Shown here piece by piece: positions 16,448-25,628 of a DNA stretch of 33,835 nucleotides. Source of the DNA: Candidatus Parabeggiatoa sp. nov. 3 (GTDB taxonomy: Bacteria > Pseudomonadota > Gammaproteobacteria > Beggiatoales > Beggiatoaceae). Where the stretch lies: the NCBI GenBank assembly GCA_003645185.1, contig QNEL01000021.1:1-33835 (forward strand). Reading direction: 5' to 3'. Under the pieces are notes generated by a model that was not told the DNA's origin, made no database searches, and saw nothing but the letters and a program-made list of their open reading frames with translations. Every line of letters starts with the position of its first letter. Position 1 is the first letter of the stretch. Position numbers and translations under genes: made by a program.

Positions 16448-16914
16448 CTTACCACCTATCCGTTTATCTATTGTATATAGAGACGCGATGCCTCGCGTCT
16501 CTGGTTCGTTGCATTGGTAGAGACGCGAAGCCTCGCGTCTCTGGTTCGTTGCATTGGTAGAGACGCGAAGCATCGCGTCTCTGGTTCGTTGGTAGAGACG
16601 CGATGCCTCGCGTCTCTGGTTCGTTGCATTGGTAGAGACGCGATACCTCGCGTCTCTGGTTCGTTGGTAGAGACGCGATGCCTCGCGTCTCTGGTTCGTT
16701 GCATTGGTAGAGACGCGATGCCTCGCGTCTCTGGTTCGTTGCATTGGTAGAGACGCGATGCCTCGCGTCTCTGGTTCGTTGCATTGGTAGAGACGCGATG
16801 CCTCGCGTCTCTAGTTTGTTTCAACGCGAAGCTGAGACGCGAAGCTGAGACGCGAAGCTGAGACGCGAAGCATCGCGTCTCTACAGGTATTATAGAAAAC
16901 GGATAGGTGGTAAG
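16448..16914. mobile_element. Non-autonomous transposon-like element with palindrome array, inserted between pilO and pilP
   Basis: The ends are perfect 18-base terminal inverted repeats: CTTACCACCTATCCGTTT at 16448-16465 and its complement at 16897-16914. They are immediately flanked by a 10-base direct repeat, GAATTGGAGT, at 16438-16447 and 16915-16924, which is a target-site duplication. Inside are nine 24-base palindromes (AGAGACGCGATGCCTCGCGT core) starting at 16479, 16519, 16559, 16594, 16634, 16669, 16709, 16749 and 16789. Each is joined by GGTTCGTT(GCATT)GGT, giving 40- or 35-base units. A degenerate GAAGCTGAGACGC run and a tenth core end the array at about 16882. No transposase is encoded. 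Overlapping ORFs are only the repeat read in several frames. Confidence 0.92.
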
Positions 16915-16940
16915 GAATTGGAGTTCCTTACACCCCAAAA

Positions 16941-17597
16941 TTAATGGTGGCCAGATTTCTTTTCAGGCGGTTTCTTCTTTTTAGGCTTTTTTTCCTCTTC
17001 CTCAGATTTTTCAAGATAACGATAAATTTGTGCCGTGATTTCTAAGATTAATGGCTGTTTATCATTTTTTTTGTTCTGAGTTATAGAAACATTATGCAGG
17101 GTGACGATACGATGCAGGGCTGCAACACTACTGACAAATTTACCAAATGCATGATAATCACCACTGGCTTTCAACTTAATGGGTAATTTAACGTAAACCC
17201 CTTTTTCCGATTTTTCATTCTTGTATTCGGGTTTAAATAATTCTTGGGTTAACCCATTAGCCAGTACGGTTTTAGAAATATCTCGAATGAGTTCATCAAC
17301 TTGGACATTATTTGGTAATTTTCCGAGCAATTCTTTGAGTGTCGTCTCAATTTGTACCAATTGTTCTTTAAGTTTAGGTAAGGTAGCCGCTTTCCATTGC
17401 TTTTTTTTAAAGTCCTTAACTTTTTTTTGTTCTTCAACTTGAAGTTTGGCTAAGTCAGTTATTTGATTTTGAGTGTCAAACCAATAGCCAGAAAATAGGG
17501 TAACAGTACACAAAACAATAATGATCAATCCTTTGATAGGAATAGGCCAATTGCCAAATGTTTTCGGATCTAAATTATTAAAATCTTCCTTATTCAT
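16941..17597 (-). CDS. pilO: Type IV pilus inner-membrane protein PilO
   Basis: This encodes 218 residues. A cytoplasmic N-terminus (MNKEDFNNLDPKTFGNWP) is followed by a membrane helix at about 22-40, a coiled coil (about 45-90, KLQVEEQKKVKDFKKKQW) and a periplasmic ferredoxin-like domain (DELIRDISKTVLANGL, GDYHAFGKFVSSVAALHRIVTLHNV). The C-terminal tail is Lys/Pro/Glu-rich (EEEEKKPKKKKPPEKK). PilO pairs with PilN and sets up the alignment platform. Its ATG overlaps the pilN stop (ATGA), indicating translational coupling. The element at 16448-16914 begins 26 bases after its stop. Confidence 0.95.
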   Translation of the reverse strand: MNKEDFNNLDPKTFGNWPIPIKGLIIIVLCTVTLFSGYWFDTQNQITDLAKLQVEEQKKVKDFKKKQWKAATLPKLKEQLVQIETTLKELLGKLPNNVQVDELIRDISKTVLANGLTQELFKPEYKNEKSEKGVYVKLPIKLKASGDYHAFGKFVSSVAALHRIVTLHNVSITQNKKNDKQPLILEITAQIYRYLEKSEEEEKKPKKKKPPEKKSGHH

Positions 17598-18175
17598 GGT
17601 GTCGTCTCCTCCTTTTTAGGGAGAGTTAGGCGGATTTCCAACTTAAATAGACTAACACTACGTTTTACTTTGCGGGTTTTACTTTGTATCTCTTTTCTTT
17701 CAATGGATATAATTTTATCGGTCTTCAGCCATTTCGATTGGTCGATATTGCCCATCAATGAAGAAACACGCGCATCAGATTGTGCAACACCTTCAAGCTT
17801 GATCTTATCACCCTTTTGTTTCATGCTGCTAAAATAGACACCATCAGGCACCCGTCTGACGATTTCATCAAAGAAATGGACCACCTGAGGCCGTTTGTCT
17901 TCTAATTCTTGAATAACGTCTATGCGTTCAATGACACGCTGTTTTTGTTCGTCTAGGTTTTCAATCTCTTTAATTTGATCCTCAGCTTGTTTAATTTTCT
18001 GTTGCAAATATTTATTGCGGTCTTCCTGATAACCCACTTCGCTTGCCATGTAAAAATGCACGGACAACCAGACACAAACAGTAACAAACAGCGATACACC
18101 TGCAATTATAAAAAAGCGATAGCGGCGTTCTTTTTCAAGCGTATCACGCCACGGTAATAGATTAATACGTGTCAT
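17594..18175 (-). CDS. pilN: Type IV pilus inner-membrane protein PilN
   Basis: This encodes 193 residues. The N-terminus MTRINLLPWRD is the conserved PilN segment that inserts into PilM. One membrane helix spans about 21-46 (RFFIIAGVSLFVTVCVWLSV). A coiled coil follows (about 50-95), then a periplasmic domain with VPDGVYFSSMKQKGDKIKLE, typical of the Fimbrial assembly PilN family. It starts 3 bases after pilM and overlaps pilO by 4 bases. Confidence 0.96.
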   Translation of the reverse strand: MTRINLLPWRDTLEKERRYRFFIIAGVSLFVTVCVWLSVHFYMASEVGYQEDRNKYLQQKIKQAEDQIKEIENLDEQKQRVIERIDVIQELEDKRPQVVHFFDEIVRRVPDGVYFSSMKQKGDKIKLEGVAQSDARVSSLMGNIDQSKWLKTDKIISIERKEIQSKTRKVKRSVSLFKLEIRLTLPKKEETTP

Positions 18176-18178
18176 AGT

Positions 18179-19279
18179 TTAATGCTCATCAAAAGTGCGT
18201 AGGGCTAACCCACAAGCAATCATTAATGCTGGGGCATCGTTCATCAGGGATTTTTTGCTCACTCGTGAAGCGATTGACATAGAAGCAAACGGATTCGCAA
18301 TTGTGATATGTCCCCCCACCTTGTTGCTGATTTGTTCAATAATTCCGGGTATAGCGGCACACCCCCCTGCAATTAAAATATGTGACAGTTTGCCATAGCT
18401 TGATTGTGCATAATAGTATTGCACCATCCGGCTTATTTGTAAGGCCATTTCAACTTTAAAGGGTTCAAGTATCTCTGTTTCGTAGTCCTCAGGGAGTCCA
18501 CCATCGCGTTTAGCTAAATTAGCCTCTTCATAGTTGAGCTCATAACGGGCGATGATTTGGTCAGTCAGTTGTTTACCGCCAAACATTTCTTCATGTGTGT
18601 AGACAATTTCACTTTCGCCTACTGGTTTATCTTCTTCGCTTTTCTTTTTGCCTAATACACTCATTGATGTGGTGGTGGCACCGACTTCGATTAAGGCAAT
18701 GGTTTCGCCGTCATTAATTTCTGGATCATTTTGTGCTATCATAGTCAAGGCGTTTTCCAGTGCGTATTTTTCTATATCCACAACTTTAGCTTTTAATCCA
18801 CCCATATCAAGCACAGTGATACATGCCTCAACCGTTTCATCACGACAAGCCGCCACTAAAACATCAAAACGCTCCGGTTCTTTTTCATTGGGCCCGATGA
18901 CTTTCCAATCAAGATGAACATCCTCAACCTCTTGACCTAGATAAGTGGCGGGATCAGTTTCAATGGCTTGTTTCATGTCTTCATCAGACATGCCGCCATC
19001 CATGGTGGTCATTTTAGTGATAACCGAGGGCCCGGCTACTGCGACGGCAGCATGTTGGGCACGGGGTTTAGCTCGCTTGACGGCATTGTCAATAGCATTA
19101 CCAACGATTTCCATATCAACAATGTTTTTATCTTCTACCGCTTTTTCTTGTAAGGGTTCTATAGCGTAGCTTTCAACTTTATACCCTTTACCCGCTTGGC
19201 TGAGTTCAAGTAGTTTGACAGCAGTTGAACTGATGTCTATGCCTACAACCTGATCGGATTTTAAACTGAATAGGCTCAT
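18179..19279 (-). CDS. pilM: Type IV pilus actin-like ATPase PilM
   Basis: This encodes 366 residues of the FtsA/actin fold. Phosphate-1 motif: VVGIDISSTAVKLLEL (residues 11-26). Further motifs are AAVAVAGPSVITK, ALIEVGATTTSMSVL and ILIAGGCAAIPGI (adenosine site). PilM is cytoplasmic, binds ATP, and grips the PilN N-terminus to build the inner-membrane platform. It is the first gene of the operon and is divergent from the PBP1A gene, the common arrangement in gammaproteobacteria. Confidence 0.96.
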   Translation of the reverse strand: MSLFSLKSDQVVGIDISSTAVKLLELSQAGKGYKVESYAIEPLQEKAVEDKNIVDMEIVGNAIDNAVKRAKPRAQHAAVAVAGPSVITKMTTMDGGMSDEDMKQAIETDPATYLGQEVEDVHLDWKVIGPNEKEPERFDVLVAACRDETVEACITVLDMGGLKAKVVDIEKYALENALTMIAQNDPEINDGETIALIEVGATTTSMSVLGKKKSEEDKPVGESEIVYTHEEMFGGKQLTDQIIARYELNYEEANLAKRDGGLPEDYETEILEPFKVEMALQISRMVQYYYAQSSYGKLSHILIAGGCAAIPGIIEQISNKVGGHITIANPFASMSIASRVSKKSLMNDAPALMIACGLALRTFDEH

Positions 19280-20024
19280 GTTTCTTCGCTCAAGTCTCGA
19301 TCTTTTATTTGAATTTTGTTATTGTACTACACGTTAATATCAAATTCGCTATTCGCTATTTGCTATTCGCTATTTTTGACTGATAATAGTGATAGAATCA
19401 AATGATTTCAGTGAGATAGGATAAATAGTTCATGTAGTCTATTAAAATATATTGGTAACTATAGTTCAAGACTCAAAAAAAGACAAGTGAGTATCATATC
19501 AGTTATCAGTTATCAGTTATCAGTTGTCTGTGGGCAAGGTGTTTAAATCTAAAAATAATTTTTAAAATCAATTCGCGCCAAAAGTTTTGCGCGCAAAACT
19601 TTTGGCGCGAAACTTAAAAAAGTAAGTGACGAGCGTAGATAAAGGGGGCGAACAACTTGTCTGGTGGCAACGTGTTTAAATCACTATATACAATGCTCAA
19701 TGCTCAATGCTCAATTATCAGTTGTAAGTCTCAAGTTTTTGTACACCATTCAAGATTTCACGCTAAAGTTTCGCTTCGCGAAACTTTATTTCACTTAAGA
19801 AGTTGCGCGCAACTTTTGCGTGAGCCGAAGGCCAGCGAAGCTAAATGTGAAATAAAGTTTTTGTTTGCCTCAACTTTTACAGCGAATTGTTCTAAGATCA
19901 GCGAAGCTAATCCTGAACACTTGCAACTCCTGAACGTCTAGTAGTTCATTTTTTATGAGAACAGATTTAATAACTGATAACTACCAATCCGTTTTTTCAT
20001 TTTTAATTCTTAATTATTTATTCC
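19280..20024. other. Divergent pilM/PBP1A intergenic region filled with repeats
   Basis: No gene is credible in these 745 bases. It holds a run of CAGTTATCAGTTATCAGTTA (about 19498-19525), a perfect 38-base palindrome at 19573-19610 (TCGCGCCAAAAGTTTTGCG and its complement), repeated CAATGCTCAATGCTCAA near 19691, and a compound palindrome region at about 19755-19860 (TAAAGTTTCGC/GCGAAACTTTA, AGTTGCGCGCAACTT, and half of the GCTTCGCTGGCC palindrome). Promoters for both directions must lie here, but I cannot place them safely. Confidence 0.75.
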
Positions 20025-22556
20025 ATGAGTATTAGATATTATTTTTACAAAACATTACATATCACTTTATTAATGGGATTGTTGCTCATTTTATTGGCTG
20101 CGGGAGTTTGGGCAGCCGTAGTGTGGTATTTTATTCCTCAATTGCCCTCAGTAGAACGCTTAAAAGATAATCGTTTGCAAGTGCCCCTTTATGTGTATAC
20201 TAAAGATAAGGTTTTTATAGCAGAATATGGCGAGCAGCGTCGCATCCCTTTGGCAATTGATAAAAACAAGCATGATCTGTTGATTAACGCGGTATTAGCC
20301 GCAGAAGATGATAGGTTTTACGAACACCAAGGCGTTGATTTAAAAGGTTTACTTCGGGCCGGGGTGAGTTTGCTTAAAACGGGTGAAAAACGTCAAGGGG
20401 GTAGTACGATTACTATGCAATTAGCCCGTAATTTCTTTTTGTCAGACATTGCGACTGAAAAAACCTTTGCTCGAAAGTTTAAAGAGATTTTGTTGGCCTT
20501 TAAAATTGAAGAAGAGTTGTCAAAAGAGACTATTTTAGAATTATATCTGAATAAAATTTTTTTAGGCCATCGCGCTTACGGTATGGGGGCAGCGGCTCAA
20601 GTTTATTACGGCAAAGATGTTGAACAGTTGAAATTGCCAGAGTTGGCTATGTTGGCCGGTTTACCTAAAGCGCCATCGGCCAATAATCCGGTAACGAATC
20701 CAAAACGGGCCTTGGCACGTCGAAATTATGTTCTGGGGCGCATGTTGGCCCTTAATTATATTACTCAAGAAGAGCATGAACTGGCTTTAAAGACTCCCTT
20801 GACAGCACAATTTCATTCCCTGACACCAGAAATTGAAGCCTCTTATGTTGCAGAAATGGTGCGTTCTTTTTTACTTCAACAGTTTGGTGAAGAAGCCACT
20901 TATACCAGTGGTTATAAAGTTTTCACAACCATTAATAGTCGCTTGCAAGAACGAGCGAATTGGGCTTTACGCAACACCTTATACCGCTATGATGAGCGGC
21001 ACGGCTTTAAGGGTACCGTTGACCATGTTTCCATACCTAAAGGAGTGGATATCGAAAAATGGGCCTTTGAGATTTTGCAAAAATATCCGAATCAAAGTAG
21101 CTTGGTGCCCAGCCTAGTGCTTGAAACGCGGAAAAAAAGCATTTTGGCTTATAATCAAAAAGCGGGGCAATTTAAAATCACTTGGGATGCTATGTCTTGG
21201 GCGCGTCGTTATATTCGTGATAATAGACGAGGTCGATATCCTAAAAACGCAAGAAGTATCGTTAGGCGGGGCGATATTTTTATGGCGCGTCCCGACTTGC
21301 AACCTCCCAAAAAGCGGAAAAGGAGGCAAGAAACAATCTATAAGGAGCAGTCTTTGTCTGAAAAATTGTTCAAAAAGGTACGCTGGCGTTTGTCTCAAGT
21401 ACCTGAGATTGAAGGGGCTTTAGTGGCGCTTAATCCCAAAACGGGTGCCATTATTGCCTTGACGGGCGGATATGATTTTTATTTAAGTAAATTTAATCGG
21501 GTTACTCAGGCGCAAAGGCAACCCGGTTCGACTTTTAAGCCGTTTATTTATTCTTCCGCCTTGACGAAAAGAGGTTTTTCGCACTCGACTCAGATCAAGG
21601 ATGCACCGATCATGATTAGAGTGACTGATATGAAGTGGCGCCCCCGTAATTATACTAAGAAGTATTACGGTTGGACGACGCTCAGAAACGCGTTGGCCCA
21701 TTCTTATAACGTCTCAGCTGTGCGCTTATTAAAAAAGGTGGGCGTGAATTATACGATTAATCATCTGACTCAGTTTGGTTTTGAGCGTGATAAAATTCCT
21801 AAAAATCTGACGATTGCTTTAGGAACGGGTGAACTCACACCGCTAAAATTAGCTTCAGGCTTTGCCGTTTTTGCTAATGGGGGCTTTCGGATTCAACCTT
21901 ATTTTATTGATCGTATTGAGGATATTAATGGAGAAGTGATTTATTCCGCCAATCCCTTAAAAATTTGTCGCAATTGTCCCTCTGAGATTTTAGCCTCAAA
22001 AGAGGAAGAACACTCTAATATTCTCGTTTCTCATAGTGCTTGTGGTAGGATACCTCGCTACGCGCCGCGGGCTATCACCACTCACAATGCCTATATGATC
22101 ACTTCCATGCTTGCCGATGTGATTCGCATTGGCACAGGTCGTCGGGCCCTTAAACTCAAACGTAATGATATTGTAGGCAAAACGGGAACAACTAATGATC
22201 TGCGCGATGCTTGGTTTGCCGGTTATTCACCCGACATTGTGACTGTTGTTTGGACTGGTTTTGATAAGCCCCGTTCTCTAGGATATAAGGAAACAGGCGC
22301 GCGTACCGCGTTACCTATGTGGATTGATTTCATGAAAGAAGCATTAAGAGGTAAACGGGAGAAGCCTTTACCCAAGCGATATCTTAATCTAGCGCAAAAA
22401 AGTAAAGGTAACAAGGGTAAGATTTATGATGATGATAAACCGCGAACTCCAAAGAAGAAACGTCGTCGTGTTTCTAAACCAAAATCATCGCCTTCTCAAA
22501 AAACTCAGGATAGCCGTTCCAACACGTCAGTCATTCCCGATCAAGGGTTATTCTGA
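20025..22556 (+). CDS. mrcA: Penicillin-binding protein 1A, bifunctional peptidoglycan synthase
   Basis: This encodes 843 residues. A membrane anchor lies at about 12-36. The glycosyltransferase domain (about 55-235) has catalytic E94 in EDDRFYEHQGVD and the QGGSTITMQLARN motif at 125-137. A PCB_OB-like insert follows (about 315-425). The transpeptidase domain has all three motifs: S502-T-F-K505 (RQPGSTFKPF), S560-Y-N562 and K719-T-G. It polymerises glycan strands and cross-links stem peptides in the periplasm. The basic C-terminal tail (PKKKRRRVSKPKSS) is variable in the family. Length agrees with PBP1A (about 800-850). Position opposite pilM supports the assignment. The ribosome site is weak. 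Confidence 0.96.
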   Translation: MSIRYYFYKTLHITLLMGLLLILLAAGVWAAVVWYFIPQLPSVERLKDNRLQVPLYVYTKDKVFIAEYGEQRRIPLAIDKNKHDLLINAVLAAEDDRFYEHQGVDLKGLLRAGVSLLKTGEKRQGGSTITMQLARNFFLSDIATEKTFARKFKEILLAFKIEEELSKETILELYLNKIFLGHRAYGMGAAAQVYYGKDVEQLKLPELAMLAGLPKAPSANNPVTNPKRALARRNYVLGRMLALNYITQEEHELALKTPLTAQFHSLTPEIEASYVAEMVRSFLLQQFGEEATYTSGYKVFTTINSRLQERANWALRNTLYRYDERHGFKGTVDHVSIPKGVDIEKWAFEILQKYPNQSSLVPSLVLETRKKSILAYNQKAGQFKITWDAMSWARRYIRDNRRGRYPKNARSIVRRGDIFMARPDLQPPKKRKRRQETIYKEQSLSEKLFKKVRWRLSQVPEIEGALVALNPKTGAIIALTGGYDFYLSKFNRVTQAQRQPGSTFKPFIYSSALTKRGFSHSTQIKDAPIMIRVTDMKWRPRNYTKKYYGWTTLRNALAHSYNVSAVRLLKKVGVNYTINHLTQFGFERDKIPKNLTIALGTGELTPLKLASGFAVFANGGFRIQPYFIDRIEDINGEVIYSANPLKICRNCPSEILASKEEEHSNILVSHSACGRIPRYAPRAITTHNAYMITSMLADVIRIGTGRRALKLKRNDIVGKTGTTNDLRDAWFAGYSPDIVTVVWTGFDKPRSLGYKETGARTALPMWIDFMKEALRGKREKPLPKRYLNLAQKSKGNKGKIYDDDKPRTPKKKRRRVSKPKSSPSQKTQDSRSNTSVIPDQGLF

Positions 22557-22574
22557 TATAACTACACAGATTAT

Positions 22575-22665
22575 CGCTCATGTGGGTAAATAGGTGAAAT
22601 GCAGTCATAACTTATTGATAATAAACGGAGCAAATCAAAATTTCACCCATTTCCCCATATGAGCG
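22575..22665. repeat. Imperfect inverted repeat after the PBP1A gene
   Basis: A 26-base arm at 22575-22600 (CGCTCATGTGGGTAAA start) pairs with 22640-22665 with about four mismatches, around a 39-base loop. There is no T-tract, so it is not a plain terminator. The gap 22557-23406 otherwise holds only repeats, including ACAAGGATTGTTTA at about 22680 and 22897 and palindromes near 22785-22865. Confidence 0.6.
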
Positions 22666-23083
22666 AAGATTATATAACGACAAGGATTGTTTATTCGATG
22701 CGGATTAGATCGTGGGCTATTTGAGATTGATGTTGAATTGATTAATATTAATCTCAGCGTTAATCATGATAATCAGCATTTCACGCAAAAGTTGCGCGCA
22801 ACTTTTCTTAGCGTCGTTTCGCTTCACCGCGCGCGTGAAGCGTGAACCGAAGAGAGGCTACGCTAAATATCAGCGTTCTATCAAGTTTTTAGATATAACT
22901 ACAAGGATTGTTTAGTCAATGCGGATACGTTTGTGTTGTGTTCTGATTGATCTTGAATTTTGACTTTGTATTTTTAAAGCCCCTTCTCTACCCAATCTTT
23001 ACTGTTTTAATTGTTATCGGTATTGAGATAAATAGAGGGTTTCTAACCTTGGCATTGTCATAAATTGCGCTTTTTTTGAATTT

Positions 23084-23188
23084 ATAGTGATCGACACCAT
23101 ACTTTACACACGAAAAATGCACTTAACTATCTGATATCAAACTAAAAACTGCTTCCATTTGTGTGTAAAGTATGCTGTCGATCACTAT
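23084..23188. mobile_element. Small MITE-like inverted-repeat element, 105 bp
   Basis: The ends are 28-base inverted repeats with one mismatch: ATAGTGATCGACACCATACT at 23084 onward and its near-complement ending at 23188. The bases on both sides (CATAAATTGCGCTTTTT before; AGCCAACAGC and TTGTCTAAAAGCTCAAGTCA after) match the uninterrupted repeat at about 27108-27170, so the element sits inside another repeat copy. No clear target duplication is seen. Confidence 0.7.
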
Positions 23189-23262
23189 TAAAGCCAACAG
23201 CTTTCAGCCGTTGTCTAAAAGCTCAAGTCAGGTGGTGGTGACTAACCCAATCCGAAAATTAT

Positions 23263-23341
23263 ATTTCACATTTAGCTTCGCTGGCCGAAGGCCAGCGAAG
23301 CTAAATACAGTTTTTGCGCGCAAAAACTTCTTAAGTGAAAT
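23263..23341. repeat. Compound palindrome before plsY
   Basis: ATTTCAC (23263) and GTGAAAT (ending 23341) enclose two perfect palindromes: 23270-23306 (ATTTAGCTTCGCTGGCC arms around GAA) and 23309-23328 (AGTTTTTGCGCGCAAAAACT). An ORF across it is not credible. Confidence 0.85.
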
Positions 23342-23406
23342 GGTGGGCAGTATAACGTTTCTTGATCATTGATAACGGATTCATTGATAACTGATAACTG
23401 ATTGAC

Positions 23407-23991
23407 ATGCTTATTAATAGTTTATTGATAATTTCAGCTTATTTGCTCGGTTCGGTTTCTGGCGCATTATTGGTTTGCAAAATAATGGGTTTATCTGATC
23501 CGCGTACACAAGGTTCAGGTAATCCAGGTGCAACGAATGTACTACGACATGGTGGTAAAAAAGCGGCCATTATAACGCTGTGTCTTGATGTATTGAAAGG
23601 TGTGATCGCAGTAGGCGTGGCGAAATGGCTCACCACAGAAGCGGGGATATTAGCCGCGGTAACCTTAGCCGTGTTCTTAGGACATTTATATCCCATTTTC
23701 TTCCAATTTCGCGGTGGCAAAGGTGTCGCGACGGCCTTTGGGGCATTATTAGTGTTAGCTCGGCCCGTCGGCTTAGCGGCATTGGCAACTTGGTTGATGA
23801 TAGCTTTACTGTTTCGTTATTCCTCACTGTCCGCTATTGTAACCGCCATACTCATCCCGGCCTACCTGTTTTGGTTAACGGGTGTGCAAGAATATATCTT
23901 GATGAGTTTCATTATGAGCGCCTTACTGATTTGGCGGCATCGTTCTAATATCCGTCAATTATGGACGGGTCAAGAAGACAAAATAGGCTAA
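23407..23991 (+). CDS. plsY: Acyl-phosphate:glycerol-3-phosphate acyltransferase PlsY
   Basis: This encodes 194 residues of an integral membrane protein with about five helices. It transfers the acyl group of acyl-phosphate to glycerol-3-phosphate, the first step of phospholipid synthesis. Conserved blocks are present: AYLLGSVSGALL at the start, GSGNPGATNVLRHGGKKAA (residues 37-55) and FRGGKGVATAFGALL (about 100-114), followed by the WRHRSNIRQLWTGQEDKIG end. Length and topology fit the family (about 195-210). Confidence 0.96.
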   Translation: MLINSLLIISAYLLGSVSGALLVCKIMGLSDPRTQGSGNPGATNVLRHGGKKAAIITLCLDVLKGVIAVGVAKWLTTEAGILAAVTLAVFLGHLYPIFFQFRGGKGVATAFGALLVLARPVGLAALATWLMIALLFRYSSLSAIVTAILIPAYLFWLTGVQEYILMSFIMSALLIWRHRSNIRQLWTGQEDKIG

Positions 23992-24018
23992 ACTTAATTA
24001 ACAATTAAATAATTGATA

Positions 24019-24822
24019 ATGAGAACAATCAATTCCTTAACTCAAGTCATTTTGTGGTTACTACTGATGGCAGGATGTGGTAGCCAGCTAGTCAAGGAAG
24101 GCACACCACAACAATCAGTTGTTTGGGCTGATGATGGCTCTGATGTAGCCGTAGTCGGTGTTCGTATCGCGGACAATTCATCTCAACAACACCAGTTCCA
24201 GCATCAAATCGTGGTACAAAATATTGACGGTTCAGGGCGACGTACTATTACAGAATGGCGCGATTATCGACATGGCAGGCTATTTTATATGAAACAGGCC
24301 GGTTATTTCGTCGTCGAATCGCTATTAGACAATGGCGCACGCCGTTTTGATAAAATTGCTTTAAATGGCAATGAAATTTTGATAATTGAAACCCCTGATA
24401 ATAAACACCAACCGTGTCAAAATGCTGAAAGGCAGCCGCCAGCCCAAGTTGATCATAGCGTGATACCCTCCCCTGATGGTTTGCAATTGGCCCATATTTA
24501 CAGTCCCTTATGTGGCAAAGTCACGGTAGAATTTTTACACGCTAATAATTTAAACCTTTTCGACAATCAAACCTTAGACATTGATGGCCCCATGAAGGCC
24601 ACTTGGCATCCAGATGGCTACGTGATTTTAGCCACAAACAACAGTGGTAAGGCTTGGAAAATAGCACCACTGTCAGCACCGCAGCCAATGACTTCTCCTG
24701 AATGTCTTTCACCCGTGACAACAAGTAGTGAGATATCGCTAGAAGGCCAACAAGTTTATTTTGAAGGTGAGCAATTAGTCACGAAAAACATAGGCAGTCA
24801 AAAAGCGTTTGGTTGCCAGTAA
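24019..24822 (+). CDS. Lipoprotein with beta-propeller-like segments, unknown function
   Basis: The ATG at 24019 is preferred to the TTG at 24013, giving 267 residues. The signal peptide ends in lipobox LMAGC (C20). The mature part has strand-rich blocks resembling TolB/WD40 blades (VVWADDGSDVAVVGV, VIPSPDGLQLAHIYSP, ATWHPDGYVILATN), each with the Asp-Gly turn of such propellers. I cannot name the family. It lies 27 bases after plsY and 40 before yebC on the same strand, so it probably shares their transcript. Location in the outer or inner membrane cannot be told; residues after the Cys are GSQ, which does not favour inner-membrane retention. Confidence 0.75.
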   Translation: MRTINSLTQVILWLLLMAGCGSQLVKEGTPQQSVVWADDGSDVAVVGVRIADNSSQQHQFQHQIVVQNIDGSGRRTITEWRDYRHGRLFYMKQAGYFVVESLLDNGARRFDKIALNGNEILIIETPDNKHQPCQNAERQPPAQVDHSVIPSPDGLQLAHIYSPLCGKVTVEFLHANNLNLFDNQTLDIDGPMKATWHPDGYVILATNNSGKAWKIAPLSAPQPMTSPECLSPVTTSSEISLEGQQVYFEGEQLVTKNIGSQKAFGCQ

Positions 24823-24862
24823 TTGATAATTGATAACTTATAACTTATAACTGATAACTGAT

Positions 24863-25612
24863 ATGGCAGGACATAGTAAATGGGCAAACATCCAACACCG
24901 TAAAGGTGCCCAGGATGCAAAACGAGGTAAATTGTTTACTAAACTCATTCGTGAAATTACCATCGCCGCCCGTATGGGTGGCGGTGATCCCGATGCGAAT
25001 CCGCGTCTCCGGGCCGCTATCGACAAAGCTTTAGCGGGCAATATGACTAAAGATACGATAGAGCGTGCCATTAAGCGCGGCGCTGGCGCACAAGAGGGAG
25101 ATAACTACGAAGAAGTGCGTTACGAAGGTTATGCATTAGGCGGAATAGCAGTCATGGTTGATTGTATGACCGATAATCGCAATCGTACCGTTGCCGAGAT
25201 ACGTCATGCTTTTAGTAAACATGGCGGTAATTTAGGCACTGATGGATCTGTCGCCTATTTGTTTGAAAAAGTGGGCTTACTCAGTTTTCCCGCTGGTAGC
25301 GATGAGGAACACATCATGGAAGTCGCTTTAGAAGCTGGCGCTCAGGATGTCGTGCATAATGATGATGATTCCATTGATGTACTCACAGCACCCCAAGAGT
25401 TTTATACCGTCAAAGAAGCGATGACAAACGCCAAACTGATATCCACAGAAGCAGAAGTCACCATGCGTGCGTCAATCAATATTGCCTTAGATTTAAACAA
25501 CGCCCAAAAAATGCTCAATTTATTGGACAGACTAGAAGATTTAGACGACGTTCAACAAGTTTATTCTAATGCCGATATCAGTGATGATATTCTGGCACAA
25601 CTGGCCGCATAA
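24863..25612 (+). CDS. yebC: YebC/PmpR-family protein
   Basis: This encodes 249 residues. The start [25 protein letters not shown] is the family hallmark (given here as overlapping parts [14 protein letters not shown] and [11 protein letters not shown]). Other blocks are [30 protein letters not shown] and [14 protein letters not shown]. The three-domain protein is described as a transcription regulator or, in recent work on relatives, as a translation factor at difficult proline stretches. It sits directly upstream of ruvC, the normal gammaproteobacterial order, 16 bases before the ruvC start. Confidence 0.95.
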   Translation: MAGHSKWANIQHRKGAQDAKRGKLFTKLIREITIAARMGGGDPDANPRLRAAIDKALAGNMTKDTIERAIKRGAGAQEGDNYEEVRYEGYALGGIAVMVDCMTDNRNRTVAEIRHAFSKHGGNLGTDGSVAYLFEKVGLLSFPAGSDEEHIMEVALEAGAQDVVHNDDDSIDVLTAPQEFYTVKEAMTNAKLISTEAEVTMRASINIALDLNNAQKMLNLLDRLEDLDDVQQVYSNADISDDILAQLAA

Positions 25613-25628
25613 TGATTCATAACCCTTT

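Noticed and set aside
16479-16880. Regularly spaced repeats resembling a CRISPR array
   Set aside because: The 'spacers' are themselves repeated (GGTTCGTTGCATTGGT), spacing alternates 35/40, there are no cas genes, and the array sits between transposon-type ends.
16400-16938. Several overlapping ORFs on both strands with repeats such as RDARHRVSTNATNQ
   Set aside because: They are the 35/40-base palindrome array read in different frames, and they cross the element's terminal repeats.
23172-23372. 66-codon ORF before plsY
   Set aside because: It is composed of element end, dispersed repeat and palindromes.
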